This document shows, in pieces, positions 21,589 to 32,558 of a stretch of 64,000 nt of DNA. Source of the DNA: Rhypophila decipiens. Taxonomy: Eukaryota; Ascomycota; Sordariomycetes; Sordariales; Naviculisporaceae. Position 1 is the stretch's first letter. Every line of letters starts with the position of its first letter. The notes under the pieces were generated by a model. It searched no databases, was not told where the DNA came from, and worked only from the letters and a program-made list of their open reading frames with translations. The DNA is taken from contig MU858059.1 of the NCBI GenBank assembly GCA_033297075.1, forward strand, positions 310,001 to 374,000, written 5' to 3'. Both the position numbers and the translations under genes were made by a program.

Positions 21589-23011
21589 TCATTTGCCTCG
21601 CTGGCTGTCAGGCGTCAAAGTAGCACCCAACACCATGGCAAATATCTCCAGGCTTTCCAGCTGGGCAGCCCACCCAGAAGTCCAAGGCTCTTTGGTCTCT
21701 CCCGGTATGTCCTGCATCATATCCCTGAGCTCGCCGGCAAAATCTCGAATACACTCGGCATCGAGGCCAAGAAACTCGGGATACGTCAATCCGCCCGCCA
21801 GGCCCGAGTCGATCCAGTCGGACCCGTGATTTGACAGAGCAGTTCCCAGTGTGGTGTGGAGTCTCTCGTACGTGGACAGGATGTCGGCTGCTAGAGCGGC
21901 TCCAGAGTCGGACAGCCCCCTCTTGTAGGATAAGCTCTCCATCGTCTGTTGGAGGAGATCCTTGAGGCGGTAGAGCTCATGTCGAAGGAGCCAAAGTTGA
22001 TTGCTTGGGCCGCCGGCAAACTCGGCGGAGTAAGTAGGCGACGATGAGCTACCACTGGGTTGAGGGATATCGATAGGCTCTGATCTGTCGATCGTCTCTC
22101 TACGAGTTCCGGACTCTGTAACTCGGTCTGCGGACCTGGTGGTCGCCATTGGGATGTTCATGTTTTTAGTCTGGAACTCATTAAAGTCGACTTGGATGAT
22201 CGGCAGAAAGTCCTCCATCTTTCTCTGGTATTCCAAGAGCGCATTCCATATCGCAACAAGGTTCAGAGATGAGCCCAGACTGGAGCGGGAGATGGCCCGC
22301 ACTTCGGCCTGGAGACTGAGAACCTTGGTTCTCACGGCAGTGAGCCAGGTATGCAGGTTGGGGTCGAGGTCGAGATCCTGGGGCATACCAGACCAGGCCT
22401 TGGCGTAGCCCAGAGCAATTGGGAGTAGCACGGCCACCTGGCTGGACAGAAGATTGCAAGCCGCAAGTGATTTCGATCTCGCCGTGCCGGGGAGGCCCGT
22501 CACGGTTTCTTCGAGTTCCTGTACAGTGTGTTGGAGAATATCTCGAAGTGATTCCAGCATTCGGTGGAGCGAGAGGGGGTCGACCTCACTGTCTATCGAG
22601 GTACCTTGGAATAGTTGGTTCAGCTCGTCCAGTTGTTTGTCAACAGAATTGTACTGCTCGGCGTCGGATGATGCTGGGGCAGGATCGTCCTTGCATCCAT
22701 CATCCACGGTTTCCTTGGGCGGGTCAGATATATGCGGCTGGGATTCTGTTGTTGGATTCGGAAGCTGCTGGATCATATAGCATTAGCAAAAGTGGACTGG
22801 AACAGGAATGTGAGACTAGAGAGGGTCATCTACTTGCAATTAACCCTTCGTTTTGGGTCGTCCTGGGCTCTGTGTGAATGGCATCCTGGTCGGAATTCGA
22901 CTTTACCGAAGCCGCGTCAGCATCGGGATCCGCAGTAGAAAACGAAATGACGGAAAGATCATCGTCGGCGACATCCTCCCAGTCATCGGATAAGCTGTTG
23001 CGCGATGCCAT
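21589..23011 (-). CDS. Fungal protein of unknown function, two exons with a probable GC-AG intron
   Basis: Exon 1 (23011-22838) encodes MASRNSLSDDWEDVADDDLS... and exon 2 (22767-21589) continues QLPNPTTESQPHI..., for 450 residues. With the acceptor at ATCCAG (22769-22768) only phase 0 keeps frame. The GT at 22833-22832 is phase 1, while GCAAGT at 22837 is phase 0, so a 70-bp GC-AG intron with a CTAATG branch is the best model. A longer intron from GTAAAG at 22906 is also phase 0. The N-terminus is acidic. The rest is mainly helical, with two similar halves (RMLESLRDILQHTVQELEE and LYRLKDLLQQTMESLSY). No domain is recognised. Confidence 0.65.
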
Positions 23012-23777
23012 GGCGGGGGAAATGTGATCTAGGTCAATGAGCTGTTTGGAACCTTTGTTGAACGAAAGAATTCACGATATGGGCGAATTTCCCAAAAAGC
23101 CTGTTAGACGTTTGGTGACATGAAAGCTCCGAGACAAGGGAAGTAACTTAAACAGCTGCTCGTTTACTGGGCAGGGCAAAGAAAGTTCGCGGGGTGTCAC
23201 AGTGGTGGGGTATATAAGCTTTGAGAAGAACGCAAGCATACAGCCACTGAGAGCTAGCTGCCTTGCAGTTAGTTGCCTGATATCAATAAGCCACCCCAGA
23301 CATCCTGGTCTTGGTACTCGGTGCATGATATCTAGTTTGTAAAGGGTACAGAGCCAACATATAATTACCCACCGCCCTTTCTATAGCCAACGTGGCTCTA
23401 GAGTAGGCTTGTAAGTACAAGAGGCCGATGCTAATATTTTTGAGATATCGCAGTCTACCAGGGGGTGTTATACCATCAAGCCCAGAGGTGGCGCTTGCAG
23501 GAACCATAAAACTCGTAAAACAAAATCTGCCATTCTTTATTTCCATAAGATCCATAAGAGACCTGCAGACGCCAGTTAGAAGGACTATCCTTGCTCCGTA
23601 AAGTACAATGGTGGCAACGTCTGTGACTCGCCTCTCTGGTATGGGTTCAATGCCCAGATATGGAATATGCACTTCCTCGTTGGAAGATTCGACCACACTC
23701 TGAGGGGTGATTGCTGCCAACTCTCTTTGATATGGCGACGTGATTTCCCTGTAGCGCTCCTTCAACCTTCCAACACC
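23012..23777. other. Gap between two minus-strand genes
   Basis: About 770 bp, containing the promoter of the 450-residue protein gene and the 3' flank of the C2H2 gene. A 160-codon minus frame (23283-23765) begins 12 bp after the C2H2 stop. It shows no family resemblance and is not called. Confidence 0.45.
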
Positions 23778-24991
23778 TCAGGCCGCTGTCGCAGTGAACC
23801 GGTATCGAGGCAGCAAAGCCATTTTCTCCTCGGGGCTGTTATCGGAATCACTGTAGAACATGCGGCTCTTGTCCTTCTTGCCCTTCTTGTCTGCCGCGCC
23901 CTCTTCCGCGCCCTTGGCAGGCTTGATTCCGGCCTCAGCCATCCTGATCAGCTGGTCGATGTCGTCACCATGCCGAGCTGCGCCAGCGTGTTCGTCCCCT
24001 GTCGACGGAGCTCCAGGGAAACCGGGAGGAGCGCCACCGCCATTGTACGGGTATGGTGGTCGCTGCGGGAGGGCCGTCGTCGGTGTGCCACTCGGGGGCC
24101 GGGCGGGAAGGTTGAATGCGCTGGGGGCACCCGGAGGCGGTGAAGGGCCACCGGGGAATGCGGGAGGATAAACTTGACCTCCAGGGTACGCTGGAACAAC
24201 GGGGACTGCAGGTCCGCCTGGGATGGCGACCGGAGGATAGGGAAATCCGGCTTGGGGCGGTGGGAAGGGCGATACCTGTTTCGCAGAACAACAGTTAGCA
24301 TATTCACTGGACAGGAATTCATGAGTTTGTCTCGTCACTTACACCTTGCGCTGGGCTCTGCCCATCAGCAGAGACAGCAGCGCCCCCGCCATTCGCCTTG
24401 CGAGCACGAAACTCTGCTAAGCGCTTCTTGAGTTCCTCTGGGGTTTCGATTTTGACCTTTTTCGCTGGGCCTTGGGTGCCCGATTGACCCGGCGGGGGGT
24501 TTCCAGTCGCGGCGCGGCGGTCGGCCTGATCTTGGTAGTACTTTTGAATGATTCTCTGGTTGTGCTGCTGAAGAATGTCTTCGGGGACACCTTCCATTCC
24601 GAAGATTTCGATGTCCAATCCTTGCCGGTTCGGGAGCGCATTCTCAACACTAGTGAGATTCTCTTTGTGGACTTGGTTCATATGGACGGAGAGACCTAAA
24701 TTCAAACAGGATAGGATTCAGCACGATAGTCGAATTGGACAAACTTGTCGTGGGGGTTGGGGAGTCGCGCGTACCACCAGCCGTGTTCAATCGCTTTCCG
24801 CATCGGTCGCATTTGAAATGCTTCGCCTTTTGGTGAGAAATGAGAAGCTTCAGATCCTCAAAATCTCTCTCGCCTGTAGTTGTGTCAGCGCAGTAAGAGT
24901 AATTGAACGCCTGGGAAGCCTTACAATAATAGCACCAAGGCCGAGAGATGACCTCCTCGAGGTCGGGATGACCGCGCTTCTTTTTGCCCAT
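23778..24991 (-). CDS. BuGZ/ZNF207-type C2H2 zinc-finger protein
   Basis: Four exons on the minus strand: 24991-24925, 24873-24775, 24695-24343 and 24275-23778, with introns of 51, 79 and 67 bp, giving 338 residues. The N-terminus [14 protein letters not shown] leads into two C2H2 fingers. The first is CYYC (about 21-24) with SHQKAKH, and the second is CDRC with [11 protein letters not shown] (ending near 69). [20 protein letters not shown] follows. This order is diagnostic of the ZNF207/BuGZ family. In animals it binds microtubules and the Bub3 checkpoint protein and associates with spliceosomes; the fungal role is less clear. The C-terminal half is Pro/Gly-rich and disordered, like the condensate-forming tail of BuGZ. 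I saw no clear GLEBS-type Bub3 motif by eye. Confidence 0.88.
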
Positions 24992-25217
24992 TTTGCTAAC
25001 GCAGGGTTGCGCTTCTTTCGTCGTGATATCCGTAATTGCGATGTAGGGGGTTTGTTTGAGGGGTTTGTTCGGGCCCAGAGTATGGGTTTGTAAGATTTGC
25101 GAGGACAAAGTATGAATGTTGATTCGCGACACTCGGTACAAAAGGTGTCTCCAAAATGTTCAGCCTCCGAGCTTGTTGCTGCGCGATTGACGCTAATTCT
25201 TGGCTCCAAGCACAGAG

Positions 25218-25225
25218 TCACGTGG
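25218..25225. promoter_or_regulatory. TCACGTGG E-box upstream of the C2H2 gene
   Basis: A CACGTG core 227 bp upstream of the start at 24991, in the divergent interval (24992-26290) shared with the Clr5-domain gene. A bHLH/Cbf1-type site is inferred from the motif only. No gene was seen in the rest of this 1.3-kb interval. Confidence 0.3.
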
Positions 25226-26290
25226 TATGAGTGCTCACACCAGTGGGGCCGGAGAGTTTCGGTGCTGTGGACCCACCGGACCGGCTTGGCAGGCGGGTGG
25301 GGCCTGCTCAACTCTCCATCGATCTGCGCGCGAACGGAGGAGTCGAATGCAGTTCGTCGGCTCTCCAGTTCTGGAATCCTGGTTGATTGGCACTTTCAGA
25401 TGTTTTCAGATTCCAGACCGCTAATCCAGCCAGAGTCACCCATTAAACGCTGAAACGGTGCGCTATTGCCCTTCCGGAAGCTTCAACTCGGTTTCTGCCG
25501 ACCTGAACACCACTCCGTATGCAATGTTCCTTTCTGTCGAATCCCAATGGCTGCTTTTCGAGTTGCACACGGCCGGGCGTATCCCTCCACATTAGCTGTG
25601 ACATTCATCAAGCACGTCTGAGTCAGCAAGTTCCAGCTCTTGTCTCCTTTGGGGCTCTCCAGGTTCCCACAGAGGCAGTACACTGTTGATGCCGTGCTGA
25701 CAAAACAACCCTATGAGGAAGATTGGAAGGATTCCGAGTACGACTCCCATGAGGCAGTCATCAATCCTCCCGTGACCCGACTGGAGATGCCTGGGATATC
25801 ATGCACAACTTCATGGGACGCCAGTACGAATTTGTGAACGAGATGTCCTTCACCTTGGTCATCACACCGCTTCCAGCCGGCTGGGACCAGGACGGTTGAT
25901 AGTTCCATGCGAGGCCAGCCACACAAACCACACACCATGTCGTAGCATTTACGGCACACACGAAAGTGTATATATTTGTTGATCCCAGACTTTGTCAATG
26001 CCTGTCTGCCTGCCTGCCGGGTCGCTGTCCTCGCTATAAATGGAGTTCTCGATACCCATCCTTGTCATTCACTGCTACAGGGGGGTCATGCAGGAAATAC
26101 TCTCTGTTAAATCCGATAAATACCGACACTGCGAACATTACTGTCTCTCGTTGCCGCTTATATAATTTACCTTGGATGTTTGGCCAACTTGATGTTTTGG
26201 CAACAATTCTTTCTTTGAGCCCAGTTCTTGTTTTCTGTTCAACTACTCTGGCGTACCGATACACCGGTGCAATAACAAGAGCCAAGAGCC

Positions 26291-28614
26291 ATGGCTTCAC
26301 TAGTTCCTCCATCCCTCGACAGCAGCGATGGCCAGTCTGAGACTACAGCCGTTCGACCAAAAGGAAAATGGGCAACGACCGAGGAGTGGGTTGCTGTGCG
26401 GCCGATGATAAGAAAGATGTATATGGAGGATAATGTACCACTAAAGGAGGTCATGGCCATCATGGAGACACAGCACGGCTTTCATGGAACGTCAGTATAC
26501 GTGGACTCGTGGAGGCTCATACTAGATGATCGAAGCAACTCCAGCTGACAATTCACAGGATAAAAATGTACAAAAACAAGCTGAACGAATGGGGTTTCTT
26601 CAAGACGTACAAGCCCCGGGAAGTCCTTGATGCTCTCCGGTCTCTGGAAGCCCGGAAGGCAGCGGGCGAAGAGCATCCCACGACGAGCATGCGTGGCGTC
26701 GAAGTCGATATTGGCTGGATAAGAGACTACATGAAGCGCAATAGGAAGCGGATCAACAAGATAGCCCGTTCGCAGGCCCAGGCCTCGGCATCCGCCACGT
26801 CCTCAGCTAGTCCACCTGCTATGAATGATCCCAAAGCCGTCGTCACAGCCACGGGGGCGATCCGCGTTGCAGAGGAGCTGCTCACCACCATGAACCTCTA
26901 TGTCGACAACGCCATGTCGTCCGGGATGTGGTTCGTCGACACGATTGGCTTCTACCGAAGCAAAAAAGGCAACACCGGCACCTATTTCCTGTATGACTTC
27001 TGGGACAGGCTCGACGAGGCGTCGCAAGCCATGTCCCGAGCCCAGGAGATTGATCTGCTCGAGCTGCTGAACCCAGCCTTCACCCGCCTCAACGATATTG
27101 TCCGCGAAGAAGACCCTCGATCTTTCCCCTTTCTCCTCGGCTGCTTCGAGGTGCTCCGTCTGCGGGGACGGTCCGACCTGCTCGAGACATTCCTCAAATA
27201 CATCTGGCAGCTCTCGTCGGCGCTTCTCGGACCCAACTACCCGCACTCGCAGATCTGGAAGCAGGCCTACCGCATGTTCCGCATGGGCACGCACGAGGAG
27301 CTCATGGAGCAGGTGTTTATGCTGCTCATGGACAGATACCACAGCCAAGGTACTCAAGAAATGATGGTCGCCGCGCAGCTGCTGGGCGGCCACGACATCA
27401 ACCCCTACCTGCGAAAATGCGGCTCTGGCTTGCATATCGCCTACAAGGTCTGCCTCGAGAAGCTCGAGCTAACCATCAAGCAACAGCTCGAGCGGCTCGA
27501 AGCCGACGAACAGGCGCGCTTGAGCAGTAGCGTGGAAGGCGTCACAACGGAGCAAGCAAAAGCCTCGTCGTCGTCATCAACCGAAAAGACAGCCGGCCCT
27601 CCCCCGCCCACGCCCAGCGAGGTCCGCGACCGACTCGCCAACCTACGCGCCGATTACACCGCGGGGGTTTTAGGCATCTTGCGCAGCCAGGGGCAATTCC
27701 GGGAAGCGCAAGAAGCACTGGATGTACTCGCCGGGCCAGTCTCGAATCCACTCTACTCAGCTCCATCTCCATCCACATCCCGCTCGCCGTCCCCAACCTC
27801 GGAAACGCCTTTGCCTTGTCTAAACTCATCACAAACCTCGGCAAATTTCCCACTAATCCCACCAAACACCACCAGCCAGAACAAACCCAAGCGCCTAAAA
27901 CAACCAGATAAACTCACCCGCCTAGTCTCGCTAGTTGAATCCAAGCTCCAAGACGGAAACATGACCTCCGCGGACCATCTCCACAGATTGGTCGAACACC
28001 TGGTCGACAACCCCTCGGTGTACCGCGACGAAGGGTGGATCAACTGGATTTTCGAAGGATTGGCGAATGTACCCCGTCTGGCGACGACTGATTCCGCGAG
28101 CCGGCAGAAATTAATCCAGAATCGTGCTTTTAGGTTGGCGAAAGAAAGGGAATGGGTTTTGGACGAGGCTTCTGGTACTACGAGCATGGACGGACTGTCG
28201 AGATCTTCTTCTGGGCCGGGGGGAGAAGAAGGGATGGTGGATCTTGCCGATATCTTAGGGCTCAGGAAGGATACGAGGGATACAAGGGACCCGGGGAGTG
28301 TGCTGAATAATATGAAATTGTGCGCTGCTGTTCGAGATTTCGCTGCGGGAACGACCGCGGCGTTGACTACGATGGTCGGAAGTCCTGGTGGCACGGTGAT
28401 ACCGGCGGTGACAAGGAGAGGTGGTAGGAGAACTGCACGTCGTCGTCAGAGCAGCGGGTTGGGTGTCGCTGATTCCCCGGCGGCGACTGCCTGGCTGGAA
28501 CAGGTACAAGAGCAAAACAGGAGGGAAGCAGCGCCCGTGCCGGTGGACAAGATCTACGAGATGGAGACGATTTGCCGGGGCAGTCTGAATTACATGTACA
28601 GCACTCCACGGTAA
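26291..28614 (+). CDS. Clr5-domain protein
   Basis: Two exons, 26291-26490 and 26559-28614, joined over a 68-bp intron (GTCAGT...CACAG), encode 751 residues. The N-terminal Clr5 domain (about 24-80) shows WATTEEWVAVRPMI, then EVMAIMETQHGF, then, only after splicing, HGTIKMYKNKLNEWGF. This is the fungal Clr5 pattern, named for the S. pombe Clr5 protein linked to transcriptional silencing; the domain is helical and may bind nucleic acid. Downstream are mostly helical regions (about 140-420), a low-complexity Ser/Pro stretch (about 430-510) and a basic segment (RRGGRRTARRRQ) near the end. No catalytic motif is seen. A regulatory nuclear role is inferred. It is convergent with the secreted-protein gene. 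Confidence 0.8.
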
Positions 28615-29071
28615 ATAGCCAAATTGGTATACCTGGTTGCTAGGGGTGTCAGTGACTCCCCCTTTTACCTAGAAATGAACGCCCTTTCAACCTCTTTTTC
28701 TGACCCTCAATTCGTGTCATACTACCGACGGGGCTAGACCTCTTATTTAGGTAGATGTCTTAGAACTCGATACTTGTAAGAAAAACTCAAGATTCAAAGA
28801 TCCAAAGACGAAAAGAGTTCGTAACGACCGCTCCATGTCTTTCCATGTCCCTATGCTTGTTAGTCACCATATTTCACACAGCGTTTGAGAGTAGCGAGTT
28901 CTTCAGCAAAGTCTTTTTTGCATTTCAAAATCACAAATCTATCATAAACAAAGGCTAGTAATCCCCTTCATTTTAAGCACCTTTTGCAACTAGGTACGAA
29001 TTAGAATCGCAAATTGACCGTGAAGGAGATTGAAATAAAAGTAGTGAGAAAGAAATGCCCATCGAAACAAA
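28615..29071. other. 3' flanks of two convergent genes
   Basis: About 460 bp of AT-rich sequence between the stop codons of the Clr5-domain gene (+) and the secreted-protein gene (-). Nothing else was recognised. Confidence 0.5.
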
Positions 29072-29932
29072 TCAATCCTTTTCATGACAATCTCCATCCT
29101 CGTCACAGATTCCCACCCAATCCACCACCGTTGACCGGTTCCGCTGCCCAGTGTAGGCCTCACCGATACTGATATCCGTTGCCGAGATGTTGAAAGTGCC
29201 CTGCTGCCAGATATACAGACTCGCGGTGCCGCTTGCGTCCACCTCGACATCGTGGCCGCTACTCACCACCTCCTTGGCCATTTCTCTCAAGATGCCAACC
29301 CCTTTGACCTGCCTCCCGTGAGCATCCTTCTTCCAGTTCCTAGGCGGTGGCCAGACCCCGACCATGGAATCCAGCGCCTTTTCAAACGAGGCCACCGTCG
29401 CAAAACTCATGTTGGTCTGTACCTTCAGAACCGCACCACCATTGACGAGCTGGATCCATCGAAACTTGACAGCTGTGTGGTTCGACTGGGCCGAGATGGG
29501 CGGGCCGGTGGGTGGTCCTGTGAAATTGGTCCCGTTGGGATGAGGTGTACCCCTGAGATCCGGCAGCGAACAGTTGACCCAATCTGTGCTTGGGAGCGGG
29601 TAGGGCTTGTTATTCTGCGGCGTGAGAGGGTTGAGAACGTGGCCGTGGCAGGTTGCGTGGGGGACGAATTTCCCTGGTAGAAGGGTCAAGTAGAACCTAC
29701 GATCCAGGTTAGCAGAAATTGGGTCAAGAAGGGCTGGTTGAAGTTGAAGCACTTACTCGGCGTAGGGAAACATTGCCATAGAGTCTGCTGACAGGTTGGT
29801 TATCGTCATCTTCCAGTTCGGGCTGTCGTCGGTTGGTGTCCACTTGTGTTTTGGGGAGGCAGAGATATCCGTCCCGGAGGAAAGAGTACTGAGGAGTACT
29901 ACAATGATACATCCTGCATTGAAGGCCAACAT
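29072..29932 (-). CDS. Small secreted protein of unknown function
   Basis: Two exons on the minus strand, 29932-29757 and 29696-29072, with a 60-bp intron (GTAAGT, branch GCTAAC), give 266 residues. The N-terminus MLAFNAGCIIVVLLSTLSSG is a clear signal peptide. There is no later membrane segment or GPI signal, so the protein is probably secreted. Several N-glycosylation sequons are visible (NMS, NHT, NGT, NCS, NIS). The central Pro-rich region includes NGTNFTGPPTGPPIS. VRFW-like strand segments (KFRWIQLVNGGAVLKVQ) and a C-terminal CDEDGDC pair suggest a beta-rich, disulfide-stabilised fold. No enzyme motif was recognised. Its size also fits effector-like secreted proteins, but there is no evidence for such a role. 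Confidence 0.75.
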
Positions 29933-30806
29933 TTTCTCGGCGTATTGGCTCTTTTTCCTGGAACTGCATAGAGTCCCTGATTGATGTGTAGGTGGTTAGA
30001 GAAGATATGAGACATTACCGGGCAAATACAAAAGTTCGCCGAATTTTAGAGATGGGGAAGGAGCAACGTGGGACAAGTTCTCGAGAAAGGACTCGGCCGT
30101 GGTTTGCGGGAAGGCGCACTTGCACATCCGTCCACCGGTCCGCAAGAGTTACTTGGTACCAGGTCGTGTTTTCTCCGTGGCAAATTGGCAACGGCACAAA
30201 GAGATTTGTGACACATCTGATATCCCAACTGTTTGAATATTTGTATTTATTGAGAGTAGAGTATATGATCGGGCCATTGTATGGTGTTATGCTCGTCTGG
30301 GACGTCAGTTTAGAGAACCGGGTTCCCCAGCAGTTCGACCATGACGAGTGGACTTTACTTGTTCACCGACTTGGTACCTGAAAGACGAATAAGTCTGAAG
30401 CCAGACAGCAGGCTGTCTCACTTCAATTCTCCATTATGAATAACATAAAAAGCAAACCATAGAGTCCGTCTCGAACCAGCGAGCTCCTCAAAGAGCTGCT
30501 GGGGAGGGTGGCGGGCCCAGATGTCTCTGTTGTCCCCCGAATCCCTTTGCTGCAGAAGATGAGCGGTCAATTCCATGATAATGGTCCAACGACATGAAAT
30601 AAGACCATAATGAGGGCTTTTACGCCATTTAATGAGAAGATATGTGATGTGAGAGGTTGTTGCGATGGATCAGGGATTCACGTGATTTCGTGAGAGGAAA
30701 TGAACCGAGGTCGTCGCGTGCGAGATATCCATTTAGGGAAGCCCCCTATCGGCCCCACTTGACTGTCGTCATCATCCGAGCAACCCGTTGAAAGACCATT
30801 CTCACC
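29933..30806. other. Intergenic region with divergent promoters
   Basis: About 870 bp between the secreted-protein start and the hydrolase start. Open frames overlap on both strands and look non-coding. A TCACGTGA palindrome is at 30678-30685, 122 bp upstream of the proposed hydrolase start. Confidence 0.45.
30678..30685. promoter_or_regulatory. Palindromic TCACGTGA E-box upstream of the hydrolase gene
   Basis: The same 8-bp palindrome as at 4606, here about 120 bp upstream of the probable hydrolase start. A bHLH factor site is inferred from the sequence only. Confidence 0.4.
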
Positions 30807-32168
30807 ATGACAAAATCAACATTTATTCCTTTGCCGTGTTCGCGAGCGGAGAATCGTGTAGTATATTTCCTTCTTGCCTTGGATCCTCCCTGAAATTCCA
30901 AAATGTAGGTGGAAACCCGAGTTTCCTCGGCCAGATGGGCATTAACAATTAACATGTGATCCACTCCCAGGCCGTCTTCGAAAGCAGCACCACCAACCCT
31001 TCCCACCGTCGCCGAGACCTTGAAGCACCCGGCGTTCCATACGGCGACATGGAATCTCGAATCTGACCGGTCCGGACTCACCCCAGTCGCCGAGGGGCGC
31101 GGGGGTCCTCTGAAAATAAGCTGGGAGATTCACGGCGAAGGTCCCATCAAGATAATAGTGAGAAAATAAAACACCCGCTGTCTGCCTACCCATCGAGACA
31201 GTAGGAAAATGCAGATAAAACTCGCAACCGAATCCATACTAAGTCGTTGGTAGTTGATCATGGGACTGGCCGGCTTCAAGTCCGCCTGGCAGCGGCAGAC
31301 CATGCACTTTGGCCACGAGCGACGAGACCAGTACTCAGTACTAGTATGCGACAACCGAGGCATGGGCGACAGCGACAAGCCGCTGATGCGGTACAGCAGC
31401 AGCGAGATGGCGCGCGACCTCATTGAAGTCATGTCCCACGTCGGCTGGCTTCCCCCCGACGCCCTCTTCCCATCCGCCCAACTCGCCCGCAGCATCAACG
31501 TGGTGGGAATATCGATGGGAGGCATGATCGCGCAAGAAATTGCCTGCCTGATCCCAGACGCAATCAGCTCCCTCAACCTCCTCTGCACAGCCGCAGCGAT
31601 CGAAAACACCACCACCTACGTAGAAAACATGTCCAACCGAGCGTCGATGTTGATCCCCAAATCCGTCGAGCGGAGCGTCCGGGACGCCGCGCTGCAGATC
31701 TTCAACCACGACTGGCTCATCCAGCCCGACGACGCTCGCTTGCCCGACCCCAAAACCACCCCCAAATGCCACCCACCCGCCGCCGGAGAGTACCTCCATT
31801 TCGACACCAACGCGCAGCGCTTCATCGCACAAGAGATGCACAAGCGTCTCGACTCTGCCAGGTTTGGGCTCAAAGGCTTCCTGTTGCAGCTGATTGCTGC
31901 CGGGTGGCATCACAAGACTCCCGCACAGCTCAAAGAGATGGCAGACCGCGTAGGACGGGATAGGATCCTCGTCCTGCATGGGGTAGACGACAACATGATC
32001 AGTCTGCCCCATGGAAAAAAGCTGATCGAGTACATTCAGCCCGCGGTAGGGATTATCCAGGAGGGCTTGGGACATGCGCCCATCGCGGAAAAGTGCGATT
32101 GGCTGAATGGCCTGTTGGAGGAGAGGTTTTCGGTTGGTGAGAAGCTGAATCGTGATGCTTCTAGCTGA
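30807..32168 (+). CDS. Alpha/beta-hydrolase fold protein
   Basis: Proposed exons are 30807-30835, 30971-31157 and 31254-32168, giving 376 residues; phases agree. The last intron (96 bp, GTGAGA...GGTAG) is firm. The tiny first exon, with a GTGTTC donor and a 135-bp intron, is the weakest part. The core reads WEIHGEGPIKIILIMGLAG, then CDNRGMGDSDKP. The nucleophile elbow GISMGG sits in NVVGISMGGMIAQE. An acid-loop candidate is VLHGVDDNMIS and the catalytic His candidate is GLGHAP. This is the order of the alpha/beta-hydrolase family. A long insertion between nucleophile and acid, including a proline-rich loop, forms the cap. The substrate cannot be told; esterase or epoxide-hydrolase-like chemistry is possible. 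It converges on NMT1. Confidence 0.8.
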
Positions 32169-32558
32169 CCGGAGGGCTTATACAATGATTTAGATGAAGT
32201 TTAGATGAGATAGAGGTACTTGGATAATACTTTGTGTTTTCTTCCCATTTGGACATGAAACCGAGAGCTGAACGAAAAAGTCACGAGAATTGTGATTGTG
32301 TCACCATGTGTCTCTGTCCTTTCGAACGGATATGGTAAAGAGTCAAGTTGGAGATGTTGAGCCACTGGATAATTGTCAGTTCGTGGCGATTAAGTTCAAA
32401 ATCGCTTGATTCTACTAATTAGTTTCTGGTCAGTACGCTACTGTGGCTTGCATGCCCAAGAAAACTCCAGCCGGCTCTCGTTTCATTTCCACCACAAGTC
32501 CGGGCAAATGAAAGAAAATACTACTAGAGCGCTAGACAGACATCCCCATCAAGTACAT

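Noticed and set aside
23283..23765. 160-codon minus frame immediately after the C2H2 stop
   Set aside because: No recognisable domain, no promoter space and a likely 3' UTR position. Transcript data could change this.
30471..30560. Possible tRNA on the minus strand because of a GGTTCGAGAC B-box-like word
   Set aside because: No A box or acceptor stem could be paired around it.
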